From the NCBI GenBank assembly GCA_026826555.1, contig JAKSZT010053769.1, positions 9,532,907 through 9,596,906 of the forward strand: a stretch of DNA of 64,000 bases, in the 5' to 3' direction. Shown here one piece after another: positions 25,801-38,800 of this stretch. The notes below the pieces were generated by a model. That model was not told the DNA's origin and ran no database searches. It worked only from the letters and a program-made list of their open reading frames with translations. The position numbers and the translations under genes were made by a program. Within the stretch, counting starts at the first letter, position 1. Each line of letters starts with the position of its first letter. The stretch comes from Tolypeutes matacus (Eukaryota > Chordata > Mammalia > Cingulata > Chlamyphoridae).

Positions 25801-28800
25801 TTAATGTTGCAGAACGAAGGTGTTTAACTGCTTCTCCACCTACCCCAAACCTGCCTTCAAACCATACTCACTTTCCTCTGTTTCAGTCACAGTTCCTCTG
25901 TGCTGGAGCCAGTTCTCCTTAAGACTGAATTGGTGGAAAAAGGCTTTAGTCTGTGAGAAGAGGGGAAAGAGAACAATGAATGAATGTATCCCTGCCTTTT
26001 GGAAAGCCACAGCTGTTTACATCATGTTCCAAGCAAGCCAGCCAATTTTTAAAAATTGTGAAATCCACCCATCAAATCTTAAAGAAATAAACTGGGAGTT
26101 GCCTCAATTAACACATGTGGAGGTGAAGATTCTGAGCGACACAATAGGGCTTAGCCAAAACCAATAGCAGGCAAAAAGTCCCTACAGCATGCCGGAGAAG
26201 ATCCCTGTAATTTTCCACCTCTGGATACTGCAGACATTCACAGATTCTTCTTCAAAGAAAGTCATCGTTTCCTTACCCCAACATCAACTTAAAGTTTGTT
26301 ATCACAATCTGATTTTCTGCCTTCTACATTTTCCATAGAAGCAACTTTGAGATGGTTTCACACTTCTGCTTTAGTACAATGACTTTCTTAAGGGGAATAG
26401 GGACAGGATTCATGATGATTAATCAACTGATACATAAGCTTCTACAGAAACTTGTGGTTGACATTTCATTTTGTATAGCCCCTCCCACCCCCACCCAATC
26501 TAATTGAACTGGCAACAAATTTTCATGCTTGCTACTGTCTGGTGTTGAAAAGTACAAACTGTTTCCTTACAAAATTTCCTTAACTCTTGGAGTCAAGACT
26601 CCAAGATTTTTTTTTTTTGTTATGACCAGTTTAAGATTTAAATTTATATCACCCTGGGGATATTGAGGAAGCTCTGAGACTCCAAAATGCACCACAAAAT
26701 ATACAGAATGCCATAAAGTCAAGGGCACATGGCTGAAATCAGGTCTGCACAGGCACGGGGGAACTACACAGAAGCAGGAGCCTGCAGGTGAGCGGCAGTC
26801 CCCGGCTTCCTGTCCTGCCCTGTTATACTCCAGGCAGAAGTCATTTTAATTATTAAGAAATACCAAGTGAGGTAAGGCACATCTCCAAACTGTGTCACCC
26901 CATTTCAGATATAGAAGGGTCTGGTTTACCTTCCTCTGTGGTGAATATTCATCTACAGTGCTGAAAGAAAAAGTACAAGAAGTCAGTCTTTGTCCCAAAC
27001 CTAGAATAACAGAGTGTTTTGTGGTTTTGTTGTTTTGTTTTTTGTCACAGAAAAGCCTAATTTTCAGCCAGTGGACAGAGGTTTTCACTCTTCAAATCAG
27101 ATAAAGCACATTATTTATTATTTTACTATGCAAAATGCAACAGATAATGGGTACTGAATTTCCAGTGAATCAGGAAGAAAAGAGGCTATTTATTCAACAG
27201 GTATCTTTTTGCTTTCTACTCACAGAAAGTGAAGTTGAGCATTGAAAGAAAAACTGGATTTATTCAGTTCACAGGAAGTTTTCTCATCCTTTAGATTTTA
27301 GGTGAAATTATTGTTATTTAGGTGGGTAAATACTTCAGCCACAGTGCATCTTTTCCAGAACGCTTTTTGTGTGTCCAAACTGGGGACCATTTCTGAGCAT
27401 ACTCCATGGATTCCCCCTACCAAGTACCTGCTGAAAATCACCTCCAGTCACAAAGGAACCAGCACTGTGGCTGATCTCACACATCCTTAGGTAAATCATA
27501 AAGTAAAAGCTGTCCATGTTGTTCTCAGAAAGAAACACTTTCTCCTCAATTAGTACACTGGGACTAGAGACAAATGTGATGAGCTCAAAATTTGGTGCCC
27601 AATTTACATTCCAGAATCTAAAGCTATTTCATAGTCTTATGCCAAAGAGACAAGAATCACATCTTAATATCATTTCCTTATTTCAATCTATTATTTCCCA
27701 TTTTACTTACGCACTTTTAATGGAATGTACTAAGTGCATTAATACATTCCATTAATGTATTTAAATGTATGAAACCATGGATTAGTTTCCCACACGTAAC
27801 AGGCTGCCTTACAGCAACAGAGCAACTTCTATGTGGGGGATTACTTTGATGTAAAGATTTTTCTTTCATTTTCTTTTTAGGTTCATTTATTTGTTCATGT
27901 TTTCATATTAGTCTTGGAACATGGAATATTATTATAGTGTAGACTGTGATAAAAGAAGACACCCCAAAATCACACAATTCATTTCTAATACAGTGTCCTA
28001 ACTTGCACCTCATTTCTGAATTTCTAAATATGCGATTTTGATGATTGAAGGCTAAAGCTTACAAATGATGCCTTTGTTCCCTAAAATTAATTTCTATAGA
28101 CATTTAGTTTACAATAGGGTCTCCCTTTACTAAATTTACATCAGACTTTAATTCTCAAACCAGTAACCTGAAAGGTAGGAATCAATGTTTTCTATGAGAA
28201 GGGCATTTGTGACTGCTGAGATCTAAATAGAAAAATTTCACAACTTGACAATAAAGGTGCTTCATGTTTACTAAGTATGAACCACATTATAAATCTGAGA
28301 ACAATTTTTCCCTTCAGATGAACTTTGTAGTTCTATCGGAAAACTGAATAATGACTTGATGTTTTCATTTACCAAAATTAATAAGGAGAGAATGGTAAAA
28401 ATCACAGTAAAGTCAGGTATTGTCCATCTGAATTAATAATAGTTACCTAGGGGACACCTGGACACGCCCAAAGTCATTGAGTAAACAGCTTTCTTTAATT
28501 ATTCTAAACTGATACAGGAACCTCAAGGAACCCATAAAATTAAGCTTTTAAAATATTCAGTGACTCGCTGGGGTCTATTCATAGAACTTTTAAAAAAGAT
28601 ACATGAATATGCTTTCTCAAATGCCCCATAAGGAGAGGTTACAATTCCTGTTCTATAGATAGCTTGAGCCCCTAGAAAAGACAAGTTAAATATTTAAACT
28701 TCTAAAATTAGTATTAATTTATTAAATAATTGTTTTTGTGCCCTCAGGTTGTTATGGCCCAGTTGGTTTCTACCATATCAAACATGTAAAAAAATAGTCA

Positions 28801-31800
28801 ATGAGCTTGATTTAGTATTCATTCATTTTGGGATCTAAAAACAAAATACACAGTTTAGTACTTTAGAAGATGAATCAAGATGAATCAGTTAAAATGTTCA
28901 AAATCATCTTTACGTCTAAGACACTCCCAAACTGTATCACATTTGCTGCTGCTTTCTTCAGTCATGATAAGGGACAATTAAATACTTACTGACGACGGTG
29001 CATTCCAAGTATCTTTTGAAATTCTTTCAATTCTTTTTCAAGAATTGGGTATTCATATACATCATCCAGTACATTCCTGTATATGGTCTGGGGAAAAAAA
29101 CACAAGTGACAGCTGAAATGGTTTAATTTTCATTTTATAAGGAGTAAGACTTACACGAAGGCTAAAATGGCGACCTTGCCAAGGGACATGAGGTGGATTT
29201 CAGGACAACATAGGGGGTTAAACCAATGAGCGCCAAGGGGGCTTGTTCCTCCAAGCCCCTCACCCAACTACCATGGCTCTTTATCAGCTTTTAGGTAAGG
29301 GGAATGCTGGAACCTGGCTGGCTACTTGAGATTTCCACATCTATTCTACATTTTCAATAATAGCCACATAATCACTGGGGAGGGAAAAAAATCTGTTGAA
29401 TTAAAATAATCAGTTATTTTGAAAATAACAATGAATTTAGTCAAAGAGGTGGTTAGACTGTTTTAAACTGGATGTCTAAATGGCAACTGAAAGCTGAATT
29501 CAAAGTGGTTTCCTTCATGAAAGGCAGAATCAGTTTTGCACTTGCCTATTCTGAAAGAGTTCTTCCTAGCCAGAATTCCCTTCTACCCCTTCTCCTTATT
29601 AACCTGCACACCCAATATGGTTTTGATGGTCAGAGGGATCCAACTGTTCACTGATCATCTCCAGAGAGTCGTCTGTGTTGCAAAGATATTGCAGTCTATT
29701 AATGATATAGAAAAATAAATCGGTTTATCTAAATCTGAAATGTAAACCTTGGTTAGTATCTATTTTATAAATTATTGCTTCAAATTCTTGAAATACACCA
29801 TGTCCCAAAAAAGTTTTTTATATATATGGTGTCTATTCCCGATATAGTTTTTAAATGATAAATAATATTCTATCCAAATAGTGTATATACGGGACTGGTT
29901 AGTTCAAACTTATAATAAATCTCAAAATATTAACTAATATAGAGTTTTGAAGTCTGTTTTGGTTTATCTTCCTTAATTATCTCATTTGCAATCAAAATTC
30001 CCTTGACATATAAAATAAATAACTTTAAATTAGTGAATGTAAAATTAGCCTTCCACATTTTTTCATAATGAATTATTTAAAAATTTTTAAAACTTAAGTT
30101 TCCATCTATGTAGGGAATACCAGGCCTCAGAGATCAAAATGAGTTTACATCACTTCTTTTGAATCACAACTTGAAAATTACAAAAAACCTGGATGACTGT
30201 TTGCTACAAATGACATTTTTGAAATACATAACTGAAAATAAAACCAGTCCTTTGGCATCAAAGAATATCTGACAGTGGTATGTTACCTTTAGAAACATTT
30301 TCGAGTGTTCATCTTCATGTAACCAGTCTTTGTACAGAGCAATCCACTGGGAAACAAGATGTAAGACTTTACGTTTCCTACACGGAACATCTGCGTTTTC
30401 TTCTTTGCCCTGATACTTCTTAGCAGAATAGGTGCAAATGGTTAAGAAAGAATATTACATTGTTCAAAATTAACATATGAAGAAATCCATTTAGTCTTGT
30501 TCTCACAAAGTACACTCAGGCATATTTTCCAAAGAATCTACAAGTATATAATAATCATGCAGGAAAAAAGAATATGCGTAGGAAGAGGAAAAAGCATGCA
30601 GTGTGAAGAGCAAATGTAAACGCAGGAAAATGATCTAAGGACACCCAGCAGCAGGCTGTGAAGATAAGGGTTAGATGTAGCACTGACAGCGGGGTGTAGT
30701 TCCATAGGCAGCACAGGGTTAAAGCCAGTTCAAAGAGATCCTGGGCAGCCCATTAACTTCAAGGTAGCTCCAAGAGAAGATCTGGCCCCACCTCAGAGGT
30801 GAACACTACTGCATTGAAAGTTAGATCAGAACTAGACCAGATAAGTCTTTGATCCTCAGAAATTCACATCCTGTAAAACCAGTTACCTCTAAAGTAGTAC
30901 TGAATGAGCACAGATTAGTAAAGCCTTTCGGGAGCACAATTTGTGATGTGATTCAACTGGCCACCTCTAGGTATTTGTTAAAATAAAAGCATTGGATAAG
31001 TGGGTAAAAACATAGGCAAAAAAGACTGCTAATTTTACTTGCATTAAAATAAAATACAAATAAAATAAAATAGGAAATAACCTAAATGCTTCAACCTAAC
31101 CTAATTGAGGATAATTAACTAAATTATTACATATCCACTTAATGAACTATTCTGCAGTCATAAAAATGATGATCCAGCAGTACATTTATTGACACGGAAC
31201 ATTCACATGATCTGTTGAATAGAGAAGCAAGTAGAAAAGAATATGTTTAGGATGAGCTATTTCTGTTATCAATGCTTTTTTATAGGAATGCTTATTTATA
31301 TGAATTTATACGGAAGGATATATACTAAAAAGCTAATGGTGGCTTCTCAAGGCAATGTGATTTCAAAGTACAGTGAATTATTTTTATTATATTTATTTCC
31401 ATTTCCTAATTTGTATACTATGACCATGTATATGCTTTAAAAATTATTTGAGAATCACAACCTCAAATGTAAAATGCTTAAATCCCTAAGAATGAGACAG
31501 AAGCTTGGTGTAGTCCAAACTGACCTAGAGGCCTTGTCTCCAAAATGACCTTGGACATACTGAAAAATTAACTAGGACTAGGAAATGCCGTGACACCATA
31601 CACAGGATAATAGGTCTGCTTAGGAGATGCTGGACAAGATTATGCATTATTTAAAGCTGATATATAATTGGAAAGTAGGAATAATTTCTTCATCAGGCTT
31701 TGTAAGTATGTTTAAACGTAATTCAATCACTGTCTCCCCATCTTGAGAAATACATTAAGGGCATCTGATTTCTTTGCTTTCCATCCATGAAATAAAATCA

Positions 31801-32852
31801 GGTAACCATTCTTCTATTTTTTCTCTTGCAAGGGAAAATATGAAGATTTATATTACATTATTTCCACTATGCAAATGTCCTTTACTTCTTTACCTGCGAA
31901 TATAATGGCTTCACTAACGTAAAGAAAAAATTTGGGAAATCAAGAAATACTAACAGCTTTTTTTTTTTTTTTTAGGTCAGCAAATGTAGGTGAAGATGTG
32001 AGGTTTTTATTAAAGCTGCATACAGAATATGTTCTACAATTATGGAGCAGAAGGATAAAGCAATTTCAGAAATGGAAATTTTCGCCACTCTTCTCCATTC
32101 ATACTTACTACCATTGAGTTGCTTAATATTTTGTTCTCCTCACTATAAGATATACTAAAAAAAATTTTACTGATTAAATTTGTATTTGGTAGTAATGAGA
32201 TATGAATGACAATTTCACAAAGATGTGCATAAAATATCTCAGATTAAATACAGATGTCATTTTTGTTTGTGGTTTGTACTATTTTGAGAAGAGAAAATAA
32301 AAAAGTATATGGAAAAAACCATGTAGTTTTTGACAATCAGTCAGAAGGCTGATAAGAATCTTAACAATTTTTCATATAAAATGTCTTCATCAAAGACTCA
32401 AAACATGACTATATCCCAGTTTTAGAGATTAGTAGGGGCATCCTTTAAGGCATTAAATTATTCAACAATAATCAAAATATTATAATGATAGTTAAAAACA
32501 GCAATTTATTAAGTAATCTAATTTGCTATGAAACACACTTTATATACTTTATTTTATTTAATGGATGCTAATTCTTTTGGAAATGTTAGCATTAAAAGGT
32601 AGATGAAATGAGTTTACAGATATTTTTCCAAAACATTTTCAAAGAATGAGAAATTCAAAATCATATAATTATTGCTGAATTATTTGCAACACTTGACCTT
32701 GAAGCTGTGGAAGAAATCTGTACATATTAAAATTTTCTAAATTCAAAACTAAGTAATAATATTCTCATATCAGTTTTATGAACTGGTTCTAAAAGATTCC
32801 AAAACATCTATAGCTTTGTTTGGTCATAGGATATAGTAAAGCACTAAAAATT

Positions 32853-32885
<33 letters not shown>

Positions 32886-35800
32886 AAACCTTTTATGTCA
32901 ATTATGCCCTTTATGGAGTTCTAAAATATTCTTTCTAACAGGAAAAGAATAATTAATGAGATCATTATCATTGGGATCAATAAAACTTTGGAATGTTGAA
33001 AAAATCCATTTTTCTATAAATTTTCATCTGCAATCTTCAGTCTGGTTTAATAAAAACGTGGCAGTTAACATAGTACTTAAATGATTCTGAAGCATCTTAT
33101 TTAAACATTCTGGGGCAAAAAGCCCATTTTGAGACTTTCAGTAAATTGACTTGGCTTTGCTTTTTGGCCTTTCACTGTTTCTATGCAGCAGCTTTTTTAG
33201 CTAGTGGATAAAATTGAAAGTCTTCCTTAACTGGTCATTGACATTCTAATCACATCCATCATTTTAAAAGAGCCTGCAGTGACAAAGCTCAGAAAAGATG
33301 ACATTTGATTCCAGGGTGTGTGGGAATGCCCTGTCTCCCCTGGGACACTTGCCCAGAAACATGGTAGCATGTCTGTTTCCTGAGTAAGTGGTCGGCCACT
33401 AACTGATTGATTCCTTTCTAAGTCCACTTATTGGGTGATATTGTGCCATTCTGCTCAACCTCTTGACTCAGGGATTTACCCAAATTTATCTCTGGATTTC
33501 TATGCAGTCATGAGGCATAAACCTGACGCAAATAAAATATAAACAGTACAATTTACCCTCCATGTAGAATGTGAAAACAGTAGATCCCCAGTTCCAGCAC
33601 CCCCCCCCATCAAGTCTGTCTCATTTCATCTGTTACCCTGGATATCATTACATTAATATTTAACATGTCCACACACTACGGTGGGGTTGAGTAAATTAAG
33701 AAAGGCAGTGAATTCCTAACGGGAGACATCTGTCTGGGAGACAACACAGCAGCCTGAAGTTAATGAAGGATATTGCCTTAACAGCGCCTGGCACAAGTCA
33801 TCGGTTGTCATGAAGACAGTGTACGTGAGAAGGAAGTCATCGAGGAGGGTCTCTGCAAAGAACAAACACACACACACAGGGTAAGCAAAGAGGAGATGAG
33901 AAGGGCAGCTATTTATCCTGATCCTAGAACAGTAATCATGGTAGAAATGTGATAAACGGTGGTAGTGGTGGTGGTGGGGATCAGAATAGGGGAATTTTAG
34001 CCATAGATATATTATTTATTCAAGTTAAGATTTTAAAACTCCTTACATAGACTGCCTCGAGCAGTGAGATATTTTTTGTTGCAGGGCTCTGTAAACATAC
34101 AACTTTGTCATTTTCCCGCTAAAACATCATTTATATTTGTGGGTAAAGATGTTATAGAAAGCCAAGGCATAAATAATATGCTTAAAATAAATTTTATGAG
34201 ATTTCCGAGGTATGCACTCCAGTCCTACCAGGAAAGAAGTCAGCATGTTCTCATAAATTAAGGCTTTCCAAAGCCATTTACCTAAGTCTAGGGCAAGAAC
34301 AATGGATAATAAAACCCAGAGGACACATATCAGGTTCCAAGGCCATACACCTCTCTCTCTCACATGCATTTGTAAGAAATGAGAAAAGCGGTAAGTGGTT
34401 TTCTTACTGCTGTGAAAAGAAACTGAGCTGGGTTCAGCTGAAAATGGAGACTAGGTACAGCGCATCACAACATGTTCCTTGCTAGTCCCTTTTCTACTAT
34501 TTAACCAACAAAGACAGGTTCCATTTTTATTGCCTCTTTGCCTTCAATGTTCTTGGAAAAGTTCAGCTTAGCTGTAATATGGAACTGCTATACAAGCAAA
34601 CTCTGACCTCCAATATAATTTCCAAAATGACAGGTAAGATTATATGAATAGAATGCAAAGTTGAGATTTTGCCATAACATCCTTATCTAGTCTTTTTCTC
34701 TTAAAATTAATTTTTACTACATGATTTAATTTTCTTATCATTTACATTCTGGACACCAAATTTTTAGTTATGTGAAATAGAAAGTATAATAGCATCACAC
34801 ATAAATCAATAGTCACCTTCGATGTTGAGAAACTTGGAATTGAAATTTTGTGTGCCTTCTGTTACAGTTTGAAAAAGTTAAAATGAAAATCTAATATTTG
34901 CATAATGCCTGAAACTCTAGGGCACTTTGGAATATCATTTGAAAATTATTCTGAGGTGCTGTTAAGTAGCAATGTTTGCAAATTATAACACTGCTCTGTG
35001 CTAAATATGGTTTTCTGGTCTGATTAGAAATTAAGTTTATTTGTTTGTTTTAGGAGGTATTAGAGATTGAACCCAGCACCTTGTACATGGGAAGCAGGCA
35101 CTTAACCACTGAGCTACATCTGCTTCCCAATGAGAGTTGGTTTTTTTGTTTGTATGTTTTGTTTTCAGGACATACCGGGGATTGAACTCGGGACCTTGTG
35201 CATGGGCAGCAGGCACTCAACCACTGAGCTACACCCACTTGATGGTTTGTTTTTTTTAATTGTTCAAAATGACATACAATCAGCAAGGATATCAGAGAAG
35301 CCTAGAATATATTTTAGAATCTTCTGTGGGCCCATACAGAGAGCAGCCAACATTATACAGAAACCACTGGGTGTCACTGGGTGACAGCTTTGAGAACACT
35401 GAGAAATGATCAGCATTTAAAATGCTTAATGTAACATACAGGTCCAGATTCTTTGAGATGTTCTTACACTTACTTCATTTAAAGAGGTTGGAACTATTCT
35501 CTAATCAAGATATACTCCATTAGTAGGTGAGTTTAAAAAGAACACCATTTGACATGACCAGCCATTTCATTCTGGAGCCACCTTAGATAATGAACTGAGT
35601 GACTATGAGAGTCTAGTTGGATGGTGGCAAACCCAGTCAATTCAAGTAATCAGTTCACATATGACAATACTTTGTTAAGGGCTTTGACCTAGTAATGTTT
35701 ATTTTCCCTTCAGCTGCTACCATATTTAATATTCAACAGCATTTACCTAATTATCTCTCTGCCATAGAAATATTAATTAAATAAAAACAATGAGGCTACA

Positions 35801-38800
35801 GAAAAATATTTCCAGTTAAAATCCTAATGAATAGAACAGTTAAAATGCCAATGAATAGAAAAGACTCCCAATACTCCTAACTGAAATCTTTCTCTATTTA
35901 ACAACTAAGTTGTTCTGAATTTTTCCATATAAAAGTTTCTCTTTTTTTCCAGTATTTTTGATGCACAAGTTCTGGAAGTAATTGAGTGATATGCATAAAA
36001 AATCATAGACAAAATGGCATACTTCAAATAAAAGCACAATTTATAATAGCCATGCTTCAAAAAAGGCTGTCTCACTGGTATTTAAAGATATTTTTAGAAT
36101 TGCAATGGCTGTATGAATGATCCCCCGAAGACTGTTGGCCAACAATAGCCATTCAGAAAGACTAGAAAATCCACTGGGAACCATATTAACAAACGATAAT
36201 GATCTATTATATCATATGTGCTTAATTAATAGTAGTTTAAAATTCTAAGGCAGAAAAGCACCTTTGTGTATAAAAGCATCTTTCATTTAAACGAATTCAT
36301 AGTTGCTGTACACACTAACGTTCTGAATAAAAAGATATATTCCTTTTGATTTCTACCTCTTTGAGTGGGTCTAGATATTAATGTACAAAAAAGTTTTCTT
36401 TCAAATTGAATTCATTAAATCAATCACTAAATCTAATCCCAAATTCTTGGCTCATTATTAAATGCCAAAAGGCCCTTTGGGGAATGATCTCTGCCCTCCC
36501 ACCACCCCGAAAAAGAGAATATTTTTGTAGTGGCTTTTAAAACACAGGGAACAAACACTGGTGCAGCATAAAAGGGACATGCTGATAACCATCACAACTG
36601 GAGGGCAACTATTATTATAATTTTAAGTACTCTGTAACTTGAAATAAAATATATCAAATGTGCTGTCTAAATCTAAAACTTTGATGGAAAATGCTCAAAA
36701 AATCATGCCTATTATTAGCCATACTGATGTTTATAGAGGACCTTTATCTTCTGTTACTATTTTTTTTTTTATTAGAGAAGTTGTAGGTTTACTGAACAAT
36801 TATGGCTAAAATACAGGATTGCCATATACCACCCTATTATTAACAGCTTACACAGGTGTGGAACATTTGTTACAATTGATGAAAACACATTTTTATAATT
36901 GTACTGTTAACTACACTCCGTGGTTTAACTTTGGGTTCACTGTGTAGTATAGTTCCATGGATTTTTAAAAAAAAAATTTATTCCATTACCATATATACAA
37001 TCTAACGTTTCCTCTTTTAATCACATTCAGCTGTCTATTTCAGTGCTGTTAATTACATTCACAATGTTGTGCTACCATCACCACCATCCATTACCAATAA
37101 AAAAATCATTCCAAATAGGAATCCTGTACATTTCAAGCCTTAACTTCCCATTCCCTATCCCCACACTGACCCCTGGTAACCTATATGCTAGATTCTGACT
37201 TTATGTTTGCTTATTCTAATTATTTCACATCAGTGAGATCGTACAATATTTGTCCTTTTGTGTCTGGCTTATTTCACTCAACGTAATGTCTTTGAGGCCA
37301 TTCATGTCACATGTATCAGGACTTCATTCCCTTTTACAGCTGAATAATATTCTATTGTATGAATATAGCACATTTTATTTATCCATTCACTGGGTGATGG
37401 GCACTTGGGTTTCTTCCATCTTTTGGCAATTGTGAATAATATCACTAAGAACATTGGTGTGCAAATATCTGTTTGAATCCCTGCTTTCAATTCTTTTGGG
37501 TATATACTTAGTAGCGGGATTGCTGGGTCATATGGTAGTTCTATACTTAGCTTTCTGAGGAACTGCCCAACTGTCTTCCATAGTGGCTGCACATTTTACA
37601 TTGCCACCAGCAATGAATGAGTATTTATATCTCACCACTCAATTGTGAAAGAATAGTCTCTTCAACAAATGGTGTGCTGGGAAAACTGGACCTTCATTTG
37701 CAAAAAAAAAAAAAAAAAAGAAGGAGGACCCCTACCTTACACATTATACAAAATTCATCTCAAAATGGATCAGAGACCTAAACAAAAGAGCGAGAACTAT
37801 CAAATTCCTAGAAGAAAACATAGGGAAGCATCTTCAAGATCTTGTGATAGGTACTGGTTTCTTAGAATTTACACCCAAAACACAACAACAAAAGGAAAAA
37901 AATAGTTAAATGGGACCTCCTCCAAATTTAAACTTTTGCACCTCAAAGGACTTTATCATGAAAGTAAAATGACAATCTACACAATGGGAGAAAATGTTTG
38001 GGAACCACATATCCTATAAAGGTTTCATATCCAGAATATATAAAGAAACCCTTTAGGTTGACAATGAAAAGACAAACAACCCAATTTAAAAAATAGGCAA
38101 AAGACTTGAATAGTACATCTCTCCAAAGAAGATATCCAAATGTCCAGAAAGCACATGAAAAGATGCTCAACATCATTAGCCATCAGGGAAATGCAACTCA
38201 AATCCACAATGAGATACAATTTCACACCATTAGAATGGCTGCTATTTAAAAACAAAGACAAAAAAAAAAAAAAACAACAAAAAAAAAAAACAGAAAAAAA
38301 ATAAGATGTGGAGTAACAGAAACACTCATTGTTACTATTTTAATTTTTAAGGCATACGAAAAGAATTGTTTTATTTCACTTGAGTGTATTTTTCTTTTAT
38401 GTATACATTAAAATAGTTTCTCAGTCTCATTTTCAGTGTATAAAACACTAAACATTTCCATTTTATTTCTGCAAAAACACCAGTTTCTAGAGCATCCTGG
38501 AGTTTGATCAGGGTGTAGTATTAGGAGGTTTGATACAGAACCTTCTTATAGGGTTCTGTTGTGAAAATCTAATCAAATTAGAGATACTGATATAAATGTT
38601 ACCGAAAGGTTTAAGCTTAGGTTTTTTTTTTAAAGCAAAAAAACCCTCTGAAGTCTAGAAATCATAAGGAAAATTGGGATACTTAGGAACAATTATAGAA
38701 ATCTACTTCATTTGTTTTTTCAACACTCATAAGCAAAATGCATTGCAATAATGAAACCACTCATCTGTTAAAGTGAATTACCAAGAAAGCAAATGAAAAG

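Larger units (their letters stand above)
23348..25871. other. RAPGEF5 intron 6
   Basis: GT-AG intron of 2,524 bp with a short LINE-1 insertion (23744-23943), a run of about 20 A near 24396 and a SINE fragment (24843-24904). Confidence 0.7.
30432..33773 (-). other. RAPGEF5: RAPGEF5 intron 2, U12-type AT-AC intron (about 3.3 kb)
   Basis: On the minus strand this intron begins ATATCCTT (33773 to 33766) and ends TTGCAC (AC at 33433-equivalent end, positions 30433-30432). A TTCTTAAC element at 30448-30441 closely matches the U12 branch-site consensus TTCCTTAAC and lies about 10 nt before the 3' end, with no polypyrimidine tract after it. These three features define minor-spliceosome introns. The body contains an old LINE-1 fragment near 31075-31450 and an (ATG)n microsatellite at 32853; otherwise it is AT-rich unique sequence. 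Confidence 0.88.

Noticed and set aside
33774..33777. GC-AG splicing of exon 2 (TTAAG|GC) with acceptor at GCTAAG|AAG
   Set aside because: It would change the coding length by 16 nt, break the frame and lose conserved HYSAK residues; the AT-AC boundaries explain everything.
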